This document shows positions 1 through 8,079 of a DNA stretch of 16,122 nt, piece after piece (positions within the stretch are counted from its first letter, which is position 1; each line of letters starts with the position of its first letter). The notes beneath the pieces are model-generated. The model ran no database searches, was not told the DNA's origin, and saw only the letters and a program-made list of their open reading frames with translations. Origin of the DNA: Chlamydiota bacterium (GTDB lineage Bacteria; Chlamydiota; Chlamydiia; Chlamydiales; Rhabdochlamydiaceae); NCBI GenBank assembly GCA_013041585.1, contig JABEVM010000137.1:1-16122 (forward strand), written 5' to 3'. Position numbers and translations under genes: made by a program.

Positions 1-22
1 ACATTTACCGTTTTGGGATTTC

Positions 23-1258
23 ATGAACTCATCGAAAAAAAATATTTCCTTACTTCTTGTTCTTTTAGTGGCTTTTATAGACTACATGGGAATCGGCCTT
101 GTCTACCCTATGTTTTCTTCTATGGTATTTCATGCAGAATTCGCTCTTCTTCCTGAAGGCACTTCTAACTCTGTTCGAGGCTTTTATTTAGGAATCCTAT
201 TAGCCGCCATGCCGATTTTGCAGTTTTTTAGCGCACCGCTTCTCGGCGCCTTATCTGATCAACGAGGAAGAAAAAGCGTATTAACCATGAGCCTTCTTTT
301 AGGCGTGCTTGGATATGCACTGTCTTTTTTCAGTGTAGTAAATCAAAACATATATCTTCTCATTTTCTCTCGTGTTTTAGTAGGGATTTCCGCAGGAAGT
401 GCAGCGGTTGTTGCAGCAGCAATCGCCGATCTCAGTACAAGCACGACCAAAGCTAGGAACTACGGATTTTACGGAATGGCTTGCGGAGTGGGCTTTACCG
501 TCGGACCTTTTTTAGGAGGGATGCTTTCAGAAGTTTCAATCCTGGGCTTAAGAGGATTTAGCCTGCCCTTTCTTCTTTCTGGAATCATCACTTTTGTGAA
601 TTTGCTCTTAGTGTTTTTTTTCTTTTATGAAACTCATTTTAAGTGGATCAAACAAAAGCTTAATTTTAGCATGGCACTTACCAATGTGAAGAAAGCTTTT
701 CACATGCCAGAAATACGCGGTTTAATTTTTTGCGTTTTTGTATTTAGCTTTGGGTGGTCTTTTTTCTATGAATTCGCTCCGGTTACTTGGATTACAGATT
801 ACCATATCTCAGCCTCAACTTTGGGTATGCTCTATGCATTTGCAGCCTTTTTCTATGCGATTAGTTCAGGTTTCTTAATCAAACCTGTAGTCAATCGATT
901 TTCAGAATACAGGGTACTTTTTTATGGGCTACTTTCTGCAGGGGTGTACATTTTACTTCTTTTAGCGAAGCCCAGTTTGTTTTGGCTTTGGATCTACCTT
1001 CCTTTTTTAAATTTCTTAATCTCTCTTCTTTTTCCGACTTCTACCGCCATGGTTTCTAATCTTGCCGGAGAAAGTAAACAAGGGGAAATATTAGGCATTT
1101 TACAATCTATGCAATCTGCAGCCTTTGCGCTGAGCCCACTGACATCTGGAGCTCTAGTCGGACTTAGTATAAATATGCCGATTATTGTAGGAGGGCTGTG
1201 TATGTTCATTGCTGCTGGTGTTTTGGTAAAATTTCTGAAAGAAAAGATTTTTGTCTAA
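23..1258 (+). CDS. MFS transporter, DHA1/TetA-like drug:proton antiporter type
   Basis: This is an inner-membrane secondary transporter of 411 residues, the usual size for 12-helix major facilitator proteins. The first helix carries the D20-x-x-G23-x-G25 and P29 pattern of the DHA1 drug-efflux branch. Loop 2-3 has motif A at residues 75-84 (GALSDQRGRK). R117 with GISAG lies in helix 4, as motif B does. Helix 5 has antiporter motif C at 155-166 (GVGFTVGPFLGG). Motif C is known to mark proton-coupled exporters, so export is the inferred direction. The substrate cannot be read from the sequence, and tetracycline resistance should not be assumed. The frame stays open to the window edge, so an earlier start is possible. 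I chose ATG 23 because the first helix begins about eight residues later and a weak G-rich stretch (GGGA) precedes it. The next gene follows after 8 bp, which suggests cotranscription. Confidence 0.92.
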   Translation: MNSSKKNISLLLVLLVAFIDYMGIGLVYPMFSSMVFHAEFALLPEGTSNSVRGFYLGILLAAMPILQFFSAPLLGALSDQRGRKSVLTMSLLLGVLGYALSFFSVVNQNIYLLIFSRVLVGISAGSAAVVAAAIADLSTSTTKARNYGFYGMACGVGFTVGPFLGGMLSEVSILGLRGFSLPFLLSGIITFVNLLLVFFFFYETHFKWIKQKLNFSMALTNVKKAFHMPEIRGLIFCVFVFSFGWSFFYEFAPVTWITDYHISASTLGMLYAFAAFFYAISSGFLIKPVVNRFSEYRVLFYGLLSAGVYILLLLAKPSLFWLWIYLPFLNFLISLLFPTSTAMVSNLAGESKQGEILGILQSMQSAAFALSPLTSGALVGLSINMPIIVGGLCMFIAAGVLVKFLKEKIFV

Positions 1259-1266
1259 GTACTATC

Positions 1267-1992
1267 ATGAAGAATGTATGGAAGCTTCTTTTTTCTAAAG
1301 TACCTTTGCTCATTTTTGCTATAAGCATGAGCTCTTCTTTTTTTTCTCACTTAATTGACTACGACAACCCTGAAATATACAAATTAGGAGGGGATCAGAC
1401 CCGAATAGAAAATCAAGCTTGGATAGAGGAAATAAAAAATCAATTTCCTACTTTTGAAAATTCTATTGATCAATTAAAAAAAGTAAGGAGATGGATAAAA
1501 GACACATTTGTTCATGAAAATAATCATGGAGCTACGATTGGGAAGTTCACGGTGGATCAACTCTATCAATCAAGAGCCTGGCATGGTTGTCACGATATAG
1601 CTCATATCTTTGCTGCAACTGTCCGCTCGATTGGATATCCCTGCGTATTAGTAGAAACAACAAGCATTACTTGGTCCGGGGCTTATGTAAAAGATCCTTC
1701 TTCTGCAGGAGTGAGCCAAGGGCATAATTACGCAGAGGTTTTTGTTAACAATAAATGGATTCTTTTTGACCCCATGTCCCCAGCCTATCTTGATGACTAC
1801 AATTCCCATAATCCTGTGATTCCACCTATCTTTGATACGTATAAAGGGGAGCTTTTTTACAAGGATGAACCTGATGGATTTTATGTTATGGCCAAAGGAA
1901 AAGATTGTTTGGACTATGGTATCAAAAGCGTAAACGATCTTCTCTTACTACAAAAAAAAATTGCGCCTTCATGCTTTAAACCGCAACCATAA
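1267..1992 (+). CDS. exported transglutaminase-like (papain-fold) protein
   Basis: The protein has 241 residues. Residues 1-26 form a signal peptide or anchor: charged MKNVWK, then a hydrophobic core up to SSSFF. The core domain matches the bacterial transglutaminase-like superfamily. WHGC at 105-108 supplies the nucleophile C108 at a helix start, GHNYAEVF supplies H153, and WILFDP supplies D168, giving a complete Cys-His-Asp triad in the expected order and spacing. Members of this fold act as cysteine proteases, amidases or cross-linking enzymes, and the sequence does not decide which. The protein should work outside the cytoplasm. The frame is open back to 1198, inside the transporter gene, but starting at ATG 1267 gives a clean signal peptide and avoids overlap. 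No strong Shine-Dalgarno is visible, so translational coupling to the upstream gene is plausible. The triad makes the fold call fairly secure; the substrate is unknown. Confidence 0.85.
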   Translation: MKNVWKLLFSKVPLLIFAISMSSSFFSHLIDYDNPEIYKLGGDQTRIENQAWIEEIKNQFPTFENSIDQLKKVRRWIKDTFVHENNHGATIGKFTVDQLYQSRAWHGCHDIAHIFAATVRSIGYPCVLVETTSITWSGAYVKDPSSAGVSQGHNYAEVFVNNKWILFDPMSPAYLDDYNSHNPVIPPIFDTYKGELFYKDEPDGFYVMAKGKDCLDYGIKSVNDLLLLQKKIAPSCFKPQP

Positions 1993-2026
1993 AACTAAAT
2001 TTACACTCTCTTAAAAAGTCTTAAAA

Positions 2027-2061
2027 AAAGGCCTTTTAGTAGGTTATACTAAAAGGCCTTT
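2027..2061. terminator. perfect hairpin terminator between convergent genes
   Basis: Two 15-base arms (2027-2041 and 2047-2061) are exact reverse complements around a 5-base loop (GGTTA). Read on the minus strand, the stem is followed by a run of seven T, so it is a strong intrinsic terminator for groES-groEL, whose stop lies 41 bp upstream. On the plus strand only a short T-rich stretch follows, so it should also stop the transglutaminase-like gene, but less efficiently. Confidence 0.88.
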
Positions 2062-2102
2062 CATCTGTTTTGAAGGGAAGAACAAATAGGTTGGAGTATG
2101 AA

Positions 2103-3773
2103 TTACATCATATCCATTCCACCCATACCGCCCATTCCCATACCACCCATGCCGCCCATTCCTCCCATCTCATCCATAGATGGAGTAGCTGACTTAGGTT
2201 TTGGTTTATCAGTAATCATAGCAGCAATCGTGAGCAAAATTCCCGCGACTGAGGAAGCATTTGTTAATGCGCTTTTTGTTACTAAAACAGGATCGATCAC
2301 TCCATCTACAATAAGATCGGAAAAGCAATCTTTGAGCCCGTTATAACCAAAAGCTCCTTCTGATTCAAAAATCTTCTCAGCAATGAGATTGCCTTGCTTG
2401 CCACAGTTTGTTGCAATTGCTCTTGCTGGCGCGTACGCTGCTTGTCTGATGATCTCAACACCGATCATCTCTTCTGCAGAAAGCTTAAGCTTATCTAAAG
2501 ATTTCACAGCTCTAAGTAGCGCAACGCCGCCTCCAGGAACAATTCCTTCGGCAACAGCAGCTCTTGTCGCATGCAGCGCATCTTCTACTCTTGCTTTCTT
2601 CTCATTTAGCTCAGATTCTGTAGCAGCGCCGATATTGATGATAGCGACTCCTCCTACGAGTTTCGCCAATCTCTCTTCTAACTTTTCACGGTCATAATCA
2701 GAAGTTGTGTTTGCAATCTCTGCCCGAATTTGCGCAATACGATCTTGAAGTACTTTGCTATTTCCTTGACCATCAATAATAGTCGTTTCTTCCTTCGCTA
2801 CTTTAATTTTCTTAGCGCGACCTAAAACTTCTAGGCCTACATCTTCTAATTTAAGCCCTACTTCTTCAGAGACTACAGTAGCGCCTGTAAGTATTGCGAG
2901 ATCCTGCAGCATCGCTTTTCTACGATCGCCAAATGCGGGAGCTTTGACTGCGCAAACAGGAAGTCCTGCCTTTAATTTATTCACAACAAGAGTTGCTAGT
3001 GCTTCGCTATCGAGATCTTCTGCGATAATCAAGAGAGGCTTTTGTCCTTTTTCCATGATTTTTTCTAAGATCGGAACGAGCTCTTTAGCTGAAGAGACTT
3101 TCTTATCGATGATGAGAATGAGCGGATTTTCCATTTCTACCGTCATTTTCTCTGGGTTCGTGATGAAATAAGGAGAAAGATATCCCTTATCAAATTGCAT
3201 ACCTTCTACAACATCTAATGTAGTATCAATGCTTTTTGCAGCTGCAATGGTAATAATCCCATCTTTCCCAACTTTTTGCATTGCCTGGCCAATGATTGCC
3301 CCGATATCATGATCGTTATTTGCAGAAATCGTAGCGATTTGTGTCACTTCTTCCGGTCTAGATACTTTTGTAGCTAGAGCATCTAAAGCCTCGTTCATGA
3401 CGAACACCGCTTTTTCTATTCCCTTTTTTATACTCATGGGATTTGCGCCAGCGATGACATTTTTCACACCCAAGCTATAAATTTCTTCTGCTAACACAAT
3501 CGCTGTAGTTGTTCCATCTCCTGCAACATCGGATGTTTTAGAGGACGCTTCTTTGACAAGCTGCGCTCCCATGTTCTCGAATTTGTCTTTTAAGGAGATT
3601 TCTCTTGCAACTGTTACACCATCTTTTGTCGACAGAGGAGAACCCATCCCTTTATTGATCACGACATTACGACCTCTGGGTCCGAGGGTCACTATCACAG
3701 CTCTCGCTAATGTTTTTACCCCTTTTAAAATCGACTTCAAGGCTTCTTCGTTAAATTGCAACATTTTGGACAT
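2103..3773 (-). CDS. groEL: chaperonin GroEL (60 kDa, Hsp60)
   Basis: GroEL is the ATP-driven folding chamber. It assembles as two rings of seven and works with GroES in the cytoplasm. The chain has 556 residues, normal for the family (about 545). Visible hallmarks are VTLGPRGRNVV at 28-38, DGVTVA at 51-56, the nucleotide-binding GDGTTT at 85-90 with catalytic D86, the intermediate/apical GDRRKAML segment, the VPGGG glycine loop, and the late VIDP aspartate that contacts ATP. The C-terminus is a GGM repeat ending in MDMM, the flexible tail that lines the cavity. The start is supported by AGAGGA 9 bases upstream, and the gap to groES is only 18 bp, so the two form one operon. Chlamydiae usually carry several GroEL paralogues; the copy next to groES is normally the housekeeping one. 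The sequence departs from my recollection of C. trachomatis GroEL1 at many positions (for example SKMLQF at the N-terminus and the GGM tail), in keeping with a distant relative. Confidence 0.99.
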   Translation of the reverse strand: MSKMLQFNEEALKSILKGVKTLARAVIVTLGPRGRNVVINKGMGSPLSTKDGVTVAREISLKDKFENMGAQLVKEASSKTSDVAGDGTTTAIVLAEEIYSLGVKNVIAGANPMSIKKGIEKAVFVMNEALDALATKVSRPEEVTQIATISANNDHDIGAIIGQAMQKVGKDGIITIAAAKSIDTTLDVVEGMQFDKGYLSPYFITNPEKMTVEMENPLILIIDKKVSSAKELVPILEKIMEKGQKPLLIIAEDLDSEALATLVVNKLKAGLPVCAVKAPAFGDRRKAMLQDLAILTGATVVSEEVGLKLEDVGLEVLGRAKKIKVAKEETTIIDGQGNSKVLQDRIAQIRAEIANTTSDYDREKLEERLAKLVGGVAIINIGAATESELNEKKARVEDALHATRAAVAEGIVPGGGVALLRAVKSLDKLKLSAEEMIGVEIIRQAAYAPARAIATNCGKQGNLIAEKIFESEGAFGYNGLKDCFSDLIVDGVIDPVLVTKSALTNASSVAGILLTIAAMITDKPKPKSATPSMDEMGGMGGMGGMGMGGMGGMDMM

Positions 3774-3791
3774 ATAGATGATTCCTCTTTT

Positions 3792-4097
3792 CTAGTTTTG
3801 CACGAGAACGCCTAGGATGTCATCTTCTGACATAATAAGGTATTCTTCATCTTTATTTTCGGACTTAACTTCAGTTCCAGCGTAGCTGCCAAAAAGCACC
3901 TCATCTCCTACAGCGATGTTCATCGCGTGAAGTGTGCCGTCTTCATCCATTTTTCCAGGTCCTACTGCTATCACTTCACCTTGTTTAGGTTTTTCTTTAG
4001 CTGCATCCGGAAGAATAATTCCACCTTTAGACGTTTTCGCCTGACTTCTTTTTACCAGGACTCGGTTCCCGAGAGGTTTAATATGAGCCATTGACAT
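3792..4097 (-). CDS. groES: co-chaperonin GroES (10 kDa, Hsp10)
   Basis: GroES is the heptameric lid of the GroEL chamber. The family pattern runs throughout: IKPLGNRVLVKR at the N-terminus, then the mobile loop (KTSKGGIILPD) that docks onto GroEL, then GEVIAVGPG, VGDEVLFGSYAGTEV and the closing EEYLIMSEDDILGVL. Length is 101 residues, close to the usual 95-100. Three ATGs are possible (4103, 4097, 4091). AAGGAG at 4110-4105 lies 1, 7 and 13 bases from them, so the middle ATG has the best spacing and is used here. It is the first gene of the operon and follows a promoter and CIRCE operator, so HrcA-controlled heat-shock expression is expected. Confidence 0.97.
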   Translation of the reverse strand: MSMAHIKPLGNRVLVKRSQAKTSKGGIILPDAAKEKPKQGEVIAVGPGKMDEDGTLHAMNIAVGDEVLFGSYAGTEVKSENKDEEYLIMSEDDILGVLVQN

Positions 4098-4104
4098 TAT
4101 CATA

Positions 4105-4110
4105 CTCCTT
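4105..4110 (-). promoter_or_regulatory. ribosome binding site of groES
   Basis: AAGGAG on the minus strand is nearly the full anti-Shine-Dalgarno complement. Its spacing decides among three closely placed ATGs: 1 base to the first is too short, 7 bases to the second is ideal, and 13 bases to the third is too long. Confidence 0.8.
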
Positions 4111-4145
4111 TTTGCTGCAAATAGATTTCTTTTGAACTGACTGAC

Positions 4146-4174
4146 ATCCTAGAGATCTTTTTGTTTTTTGTCAA
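4146..4174 (-). promoter_or_regulatory. groES-groEL promoter, housekeeping sigma type
   Basis: Read on the minus strand, TTGACA (4174-4169) is a perfect -35 hexamer. After exactly 17 bases comes TAGGAT (4151-4146), which matches the TATAAT consensus at four of six positions. The predicted transcript would start near 4139, leaving a leader of about 40 bases that contains the groES ribosome binding site. Confidence 0.75.
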
Positions 4175-4191
4175 GAAATGAGAAATATTTT

Positions 4192-4218
4192 TTAGCACAA
4201 ATAACGAGCGAGTGCTAA
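4192..4218 (-). promoter_or_regulatory. CIRCE operator (HrcA binding site)
   Basis: The 27-base element has the CIRCE layout of two 9-base arms around a 9-base spacer. The arm at 4210-4218 (GAGTGCTAA) is the exact consensus. The arm at 4192-4200 (TTAGCACAA) differs from TTAGCACTC at its two inner bases, leaving seven paired positions. CIRCE is the known operator of the heat-shock repressor HrcA for groE and dnaK operons, in chlamydiae as well. Here it lies upstream of the best -35 hexamer rather than over the transcription start. It also lies in the region shared with the divergent putA. Confidence 0.9.
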
Positions 4219-4314
4219 ATAAGTTTTAAGACGCGCAAAAAGCGTAAAATATTTTTTAATTAAATGTTTTTATTATTTAATTTCTTCTGTTATTAAAAAA
4301 ATAAAGATATCTTG

Positions 4315-4319
4315 AAGGA
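4315..4319 (+). promoter_or_regulatory. ribosome binding site of putA
   Basis: AAGGA lies 10 bases before ATG 4330. It overlaps the in-frame TTG at 4312 that would otherwise extend the protein by six residues, so it favours the ATG as the real start. Confidence 0.7.
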
Positions 4320-4329
4320 CATAAGATTT

Positions 4330-7300
4330 ATGGCATATGAGTATAGTTCTCTTAATTTTCAAAAAGCCTCGGAAAAGATTGCTGCAGTAAAAGGAAAGCC
4401 TCTCAATTTAGAACAAAGAAAAAAGGAAACGATTGAACTTGCCGCTTTTGTGCTTGAAGAAGCAAATAGCACGCAAACGAGAGAAGAAAAGCTCCTGCAA
4501 GCCCAGCTTGCAAGAATGATGGTCGACCCAAAGGGAAAAGCTTTCACAACAAGCATGACAGACCAATGTTTTCGCAGCCATAAAAGCGCTCGAGTTGCAG
4601 ATCAATTGATTTATCTTTTAAAACAATTTGGGATTCCTCGTTACCTCTCCTTTTCTAAGAGAATCCAATTATGGTTATTTGTTTATCTGGGCAAAATATT
4701 TTCTGCCATTCTTGTCCCTCTTGTCATTTTCATGCTTCGCAAAGAAACCTCCAATGTAATTTTACCCGGTGAAAAAGGACCTCTACTTCGCCATATCCAT
4801 TCTCGCAAAAGCCAAAAAGTACGATTAAATCTCAATCATTTAGGAGAAGCAATTTTAGGAGAAAAAGAAGCGGAGTCTAGGTTAGCGGTCTATTTACAAG
4901 ATCTAAAGCAACCTTACGTAGAATATGTCTCCATAAAAATTTCGACCATCTACAGTCAGATCAACCTGATTTCATGGAATCATACCATAGAGCAATTGGC
5001 AGAACGTCTACGCCTGCTTTACAGGGCTGCCATAAGCAACACCTTTACCAAAGAGGATGGCACTGCTTCCGCAAAATTTGTAAATCTAGATATGGAAGAG
5101 TATCGAGATCTCCATCTCACAAAAGAACTATTTAAAAAAGTATTGGATGAAAGCGAATTTACACATTTTTCTGCAGGAATCGTTCTTCAAGCCTACCTTC
5201 CCAATTCTTTTGAAATTCTAAGAGAACTTACTGATTGGGCAAGGGCGCGCGTTGCAGCGGGCGGAGCTCCAATTAAAATTAGAATCGTTAAAGGAGCAAA
5301 TCTTGCTATGGAGCAAGTTGAAGCCAGTTTGCGAGGCTGGGAGCAAGCTCCATATAAGCTTAAATCCGATGTAGATGCTAATTTCAAAAAAATGGTCACT
5401 TTCGGCTGCCAAAAGGAAAACGTTAAAGCAGTTCATTTGGGCATCGGAAGCCACAACTTATTTGATATCTGCTACGCAATGCTGCTTAGAGCGGAAAATG
5501 AAATTGAGCCCTATGTAGCCTTTGAAATGCTAGAAGGCATGGCGGACCATATTCGAAGAGCCGTGCAGCAATTAACTGGCGATATACTCCTCTATTGTCC
5601 TATTGCGAAAAAGCAAGATTTTCAAAGCGCTGTAGCCTATCTCATTCGAAGACTTGATGAAAATACGGGACCAGAAAATTTTCTGCGCCATACTTTTGGA
5701 CTTAACCCGAATTCTAAAGAATGGGAAATCCAGTCAGCTCTTTTTTCAGCTGCCTGTGACAATATGGAAAAAATTAGCATACAGGGAAGAAGATCTCAAA
5801 ATCGTCATACTCCTCCTGAAAAACCTCAACTTAAAATGCCTTTTGAGAACGAATCCGACACTGACTTCGCAAGCCATGATAATAGAGTGTGGATCCATGA
5901 CACGATCTCTGCATGGAAAAATTACTCCATCCCTCCTATTCCACTTGTCATTGGAGGAAAGGAGATTTCTCAAAACAATCCTGAAGGAGTAGGTATTGAT
6001 CCTGCCTATCCAGATAAAACGTACTATAAATACTCTTTAGCAACGCAAAATGATATACAGCATTGCTTAGAAACAGCAACAGAATCGGGCAAAGAATGGG
6101 CTAAGAAACCCTACCAAGAAAGAGCTGAAATCCTATCCAATGTCGCGCATAAACTACGCCTCAAAAGAGCGGACTTACTCGGCTGCATGATGGCTTGCGG
6201 GGGAAAGACAGTCCCCGAAGCCGATCCAGAAGTATCTGAGGCAATCGATTTTGCAGAATATTACGCTAGAAGCTTGCTTGAAATGCATTCTCATAAGGAT
6301 ATTGAGTGGACAAGTAAAGGAGTCGTTCTTGTCACACCTCCTTGGAACTTTCCTGTTGCCATCCCTTGTGGAGGGATTCTAGCTGCGCTCGCTATGGGAA
6401 ATAGCGTCATTTTTAAACCTGCACCTGAAACAGTCTTATGCGGATGGATCCTTGTAAACATTCTTTGGGAAGCAGGGATTCCTAAGCACGTACTGCAATT
6501 TATCAATTGCGTCGATGAGCCTATTGGAAGCAACCTCATCGCAGATCCACGTGTAAATGCAATCATCCTCACAGGAGCTACCTCAACCGCAAAACTATTC
6601 TTATCGCTTAGACCAGGGCTTGACCTATCTGCTGAGACGGGCGGGAAAAACAGTATCATTGTTACATCCATCTCCGACCATGATCTGGCAATTAAGGACA
6701 TCATCCATTCCGCCTTTGGGCATTCAGGACAGAAATGTAGCGCTGCGAGCCTCTTGATTCTTGAGGCCGAACTCTATGACGACGCAAATTTTAGAAAACA
6801 ACTTCGCGATGCAACCCTCAGTCTAAAGGTAGGATCCGCTTGGGACTTTTCTTCTAAAATTGTTCCCTTAATTCGAACACCTAACAACCACTTACTACGA
6901 GGTCTGACCACATTAGATAAAGGTGAAACCTGGCTTGTCCAGCCAAAACAAGACTCTGCCAATCCCAATCTTTGGTCGCCCGGTATCAAATTTGGAGTGG
7001 AAGAGGGCAGCTTCATGCACCAGACAGAACTTTTTGGTCCTGTTTTGGGTGTCATGCGTGCTAGGAACTTACAACATGCATTAAGTTTAGCGAATGGAAC
7101 TCCTTATGGACTTACTGCAGGACTTCACAGTTTGGATTCAAGAGAGCACACAAAATGGCTGCACCACATCCACGCAGGAAACTTGTATATAAATCGTACG
7201 GTCACAGGCGCAATTGTAAAAAGGCAGCCTTTTGGCGGTTGTAAAGCAAGTAGTTTTGGCCATGGTGCAAAAGCCGGAGGCCCAAATTATCTTTCTCAAT

Positions 7301-7950
7301 TTGCACACTACAAACAAATTGACCTCCCTGAAGAAAAGAGCCCTGTACCTGAAAGCGTCAATCAACTCACTTCTCTATTACAAGTTATTCACTTAACTTC
7401 TGAAGAACTCGGCTCTTGGTTCGCAAGCGCAGCTAATTATGCCTATTGGTTAAAAAAATGGAGAGGAGATCGTGACTGCACAAAAATCTTGGGACAAGAT
7501 AATTTGTTTCAGGTTAAAAGCATCCATCATTTGGCTCTTCGCATCCAGAAACAAGACAAACCCTTAGATTTATTTCGAATCTTTTCAGCTGTACTAACCA
7601 CAGAAAGTCACATGATCGTGAGCTACAGCAAAGAAAGTACCCCATTAGTTATCAATGCCGCATGGAGAAACATCTCTCCTCATCTAGAATTTGTCCAAGA
7701 ATCTGAAGAAGAATTCTGCAGAAAAATGCAAAAACACGCTTTTAATCGAGTACGCCTTGCTTCGCAACCTTCTAAAAACATGGTTTTAGCTGCAAGTCAA
7801 TCAGGTACATTTATCAATAGCTTGCCCATAGTGGCTAATGGTAGATTCGAACTTCTTCATTATTTACGAGAAGTTGCGGTCAGCTCTGATTATCACCGCT
7901 ACGGAAACCTAGGGATAAGGGAAGGAGAGCCTAGAAAAGCCATTCGATAA
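4330..7950 (+). CDS. putA: bifunctional proline dehydrogenase / P5C dehydrogenase PutA
   Basis: PutA oxidises proline to glutamate in two steps: an FAD-dependent proline dehydrogenase, then an NAD-dependent pyrroline-5-carboxylate dehydrogenase, with the intermediate channelled between the sites. The protein has 1206 residues. The proline dehydrogenase barrel covers roughly residues 120-480, with RIVKGAN at 318-324 and the substrate-binding RRLDENT at 440-446. The aldehyde dehydrogenase domain covers roughly 530-1000, with PWNFP around W672, E769 in the AETGGK motif, the nucleophile C803 in GQKCSA, and the ELFGPV and PFGG motifs. About 190 further residues end with HRYGNLG at 1189-1195, the conserved C-terminal signature of long PutA proteins. 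There is no N-terminal ribbon-helix-helix domain, so it should not repress its own gene as E. coli PutA does. It is divergent from groES. Its product could feed the TCA cycle and the quinone pool. All key residues are present and the frame is intact. Confidence 0.97.
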   Translation: MAYEYSSLNFQKASEKIAAVKGKPLNLEQRKKETIELAAFVLEEANSTQTREEKLLQAQLARMMVDPKGKAFTTSMTDQCFRSHKSARVADQLIYLLKQFGIPRYLSFSKRIQLWLFVYLGKIFSAILVPLVIFMLRKETSNVILPGEKGPLLRHIHSRKSQKVRLNLNHLGEAILGEKEAESRLAVYLQDLKQPYVEYVSIKISTIYSQINLISWNHTIEQLAERLRLLYRAAISNTFTKEDGTASAKFVNLDMEEYRDLHLTKELFKKVLDESEFTHFSAGIVLQAYLPNSFEILRELTDWARARVAAGGAPIKIRIVKGANLAMEQVEASLRGWEQAPYKLKSDVDANFKKMVTFGCQKENVKAVHLGIGSHNLFDICYAMLLRAENEIEPYVAFEMLEGMADHIRRAVQQLTGDILLYCPIAKKQDFQSAVAYLIRRLDENTGPENFLRHTFGLNPNSKEWEIQSALFSAACDNMEKISIQGRRSQNRHTPPEKPQLKMPFENESDTDFASHDNRVWIHDTISAWKNYSIPPIPLVIGGKEISQNNPEGVGIDPAYPDKTYYKYSLATQNDIQHCLETATESGKEWAKKPYQERAEILSNVAHKLRLKRADLLGCMMACGGKTVPEADPEVSEAIDFAEYYARSLLEMHSHKDIEWTSKGVVLVTPPWNFPVAIPCGGILAALAMGNSVIFKPAPETVLCGWILVNILWEAGIPKHVLQFINCVDEPIGSNLIADPRVNAIILTGATSTAKLFLSLRPGLDLSAETGGKNSIIVTSISDHDLAIKDIIHSAFGHSGQKCSAASLLILEAELYDDANFRKQLRDATLSLKVGSAWDFSSKIVPLIRTPNNHLLRGLTTLDKGETWLVQPKQDSANPNLWSPGIKFGVEEGSFMHQTELFGPVLGVMRARNLQHALSLANGTPYGLTAGLHSLDSREHTKWLHHIHAGNLYINRTVTGAIVKRQPFGGCKASSFGHGAKAGGPNYLSQFAHYKQIDLPEEKSPVPESVNQLTSLLQVIHLTSEELGSWFASAANYAYWLKKWRGDRDCTKILGQDNLFQVKSIHHLALRIQKQDKPLDLFRIFSAVLTTESHMIVSYSKESTPLVINAAWRNISPHLEFVQESEEEFCRKMQKHAFNRVRLASQPSKNMVLAASQSGTFINSLPIVANGRFELLHYLREVAVSSDYHRYGNLGIREGEPRKAIR

Positions 7951-7968
7951 TCAACAAAGGCGCATACT

Positions 7969-8015
7969 AAAAGAAAACAATGATCTTGGAAGTTATCTTC
8001 CTTTTGTTTAGTTTT
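7969..8015 (+). terminator. putative terminator downstream of putA
   Basis: GGAAG (7988-7992) and CTTCC (7997-8001) pair around a TTAT loop, followed at once by a T-rich stretch (TTTTGTTTAGTTTT). Flanking A-rich bases at 7969-7980 could pair with 8004-8015 with two mismatches, extending the hairpin. The core stem is short, so this is a moderate call. Confidence 0.45.
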
Positions 8016-8036
8016 AAGAAATGAGATCCTATCTAT

Positions 8037-8066
8037 TTAACAATTAGGCAATTTTAAAAATATAAT
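8037..8066 (+). promoter_or_regulatory. promoter of the exported methyltransferase-like gene
   Basis: TTAACA (8037-8042) matches the -35 consensus at five of six positions. An 18-base spacer precedes a perfect TATAAT (8061-8066). The predicted start near 8073 leaves only about 7 bases before ATG 8080, and no Shine-Dalgarno is visible, so the mRNA would be nearly leaderless. Confidence 0.6.
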
Positions 8067-8079
8067 AAATGGTTTTGTC

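Noticed and set aside
1198..1266. 23-residue N-terminal extension of the transglutaminase-like protein
   Set aside because: It would overlap the transporter gene and push the signal peptide away from the N-terminus; ATG 1267 fits better.
2098..2346. 82-residue proline/isoleucine-rich plus-strand frame opposite the groEL end
   Set aside because: It is the antisense shadow of the GGM repeat tail of GroEL; low complexity, no independent support.
2427..2442. Sigma-54-like motif TGGCGC-N5-CTGCT
   Set aside because: It lies antisense within a conserved part of groEL, with no gene downstream that it could serve; chance match dictated by coding sequence.
4219..4311. Promoter for putA
   Set aside because: Several AT-rich hexamer pairs are possible (for example TAAAAT, TATTAA), but none combines a good -35 with proper spacing, so I do not name one.
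4312..4329. TTG start adding six residues to PutA
   Set aside because: The ribosome binding site AAGGA overlaps these codons and is correctly spaced for ATG 4330.
5654..5992. 112-residue plus-strand frame within putA
   Set aside because: It lies wholly inside putA in another frame, while the putA frame is continuous with conserved motifs on both sides.
6291..6704. 137-residue minus-strand frame within putA
   Set aside because: It is antisense to the conserved aldehyde dehydrogenase motifs; shadow of the real gene.
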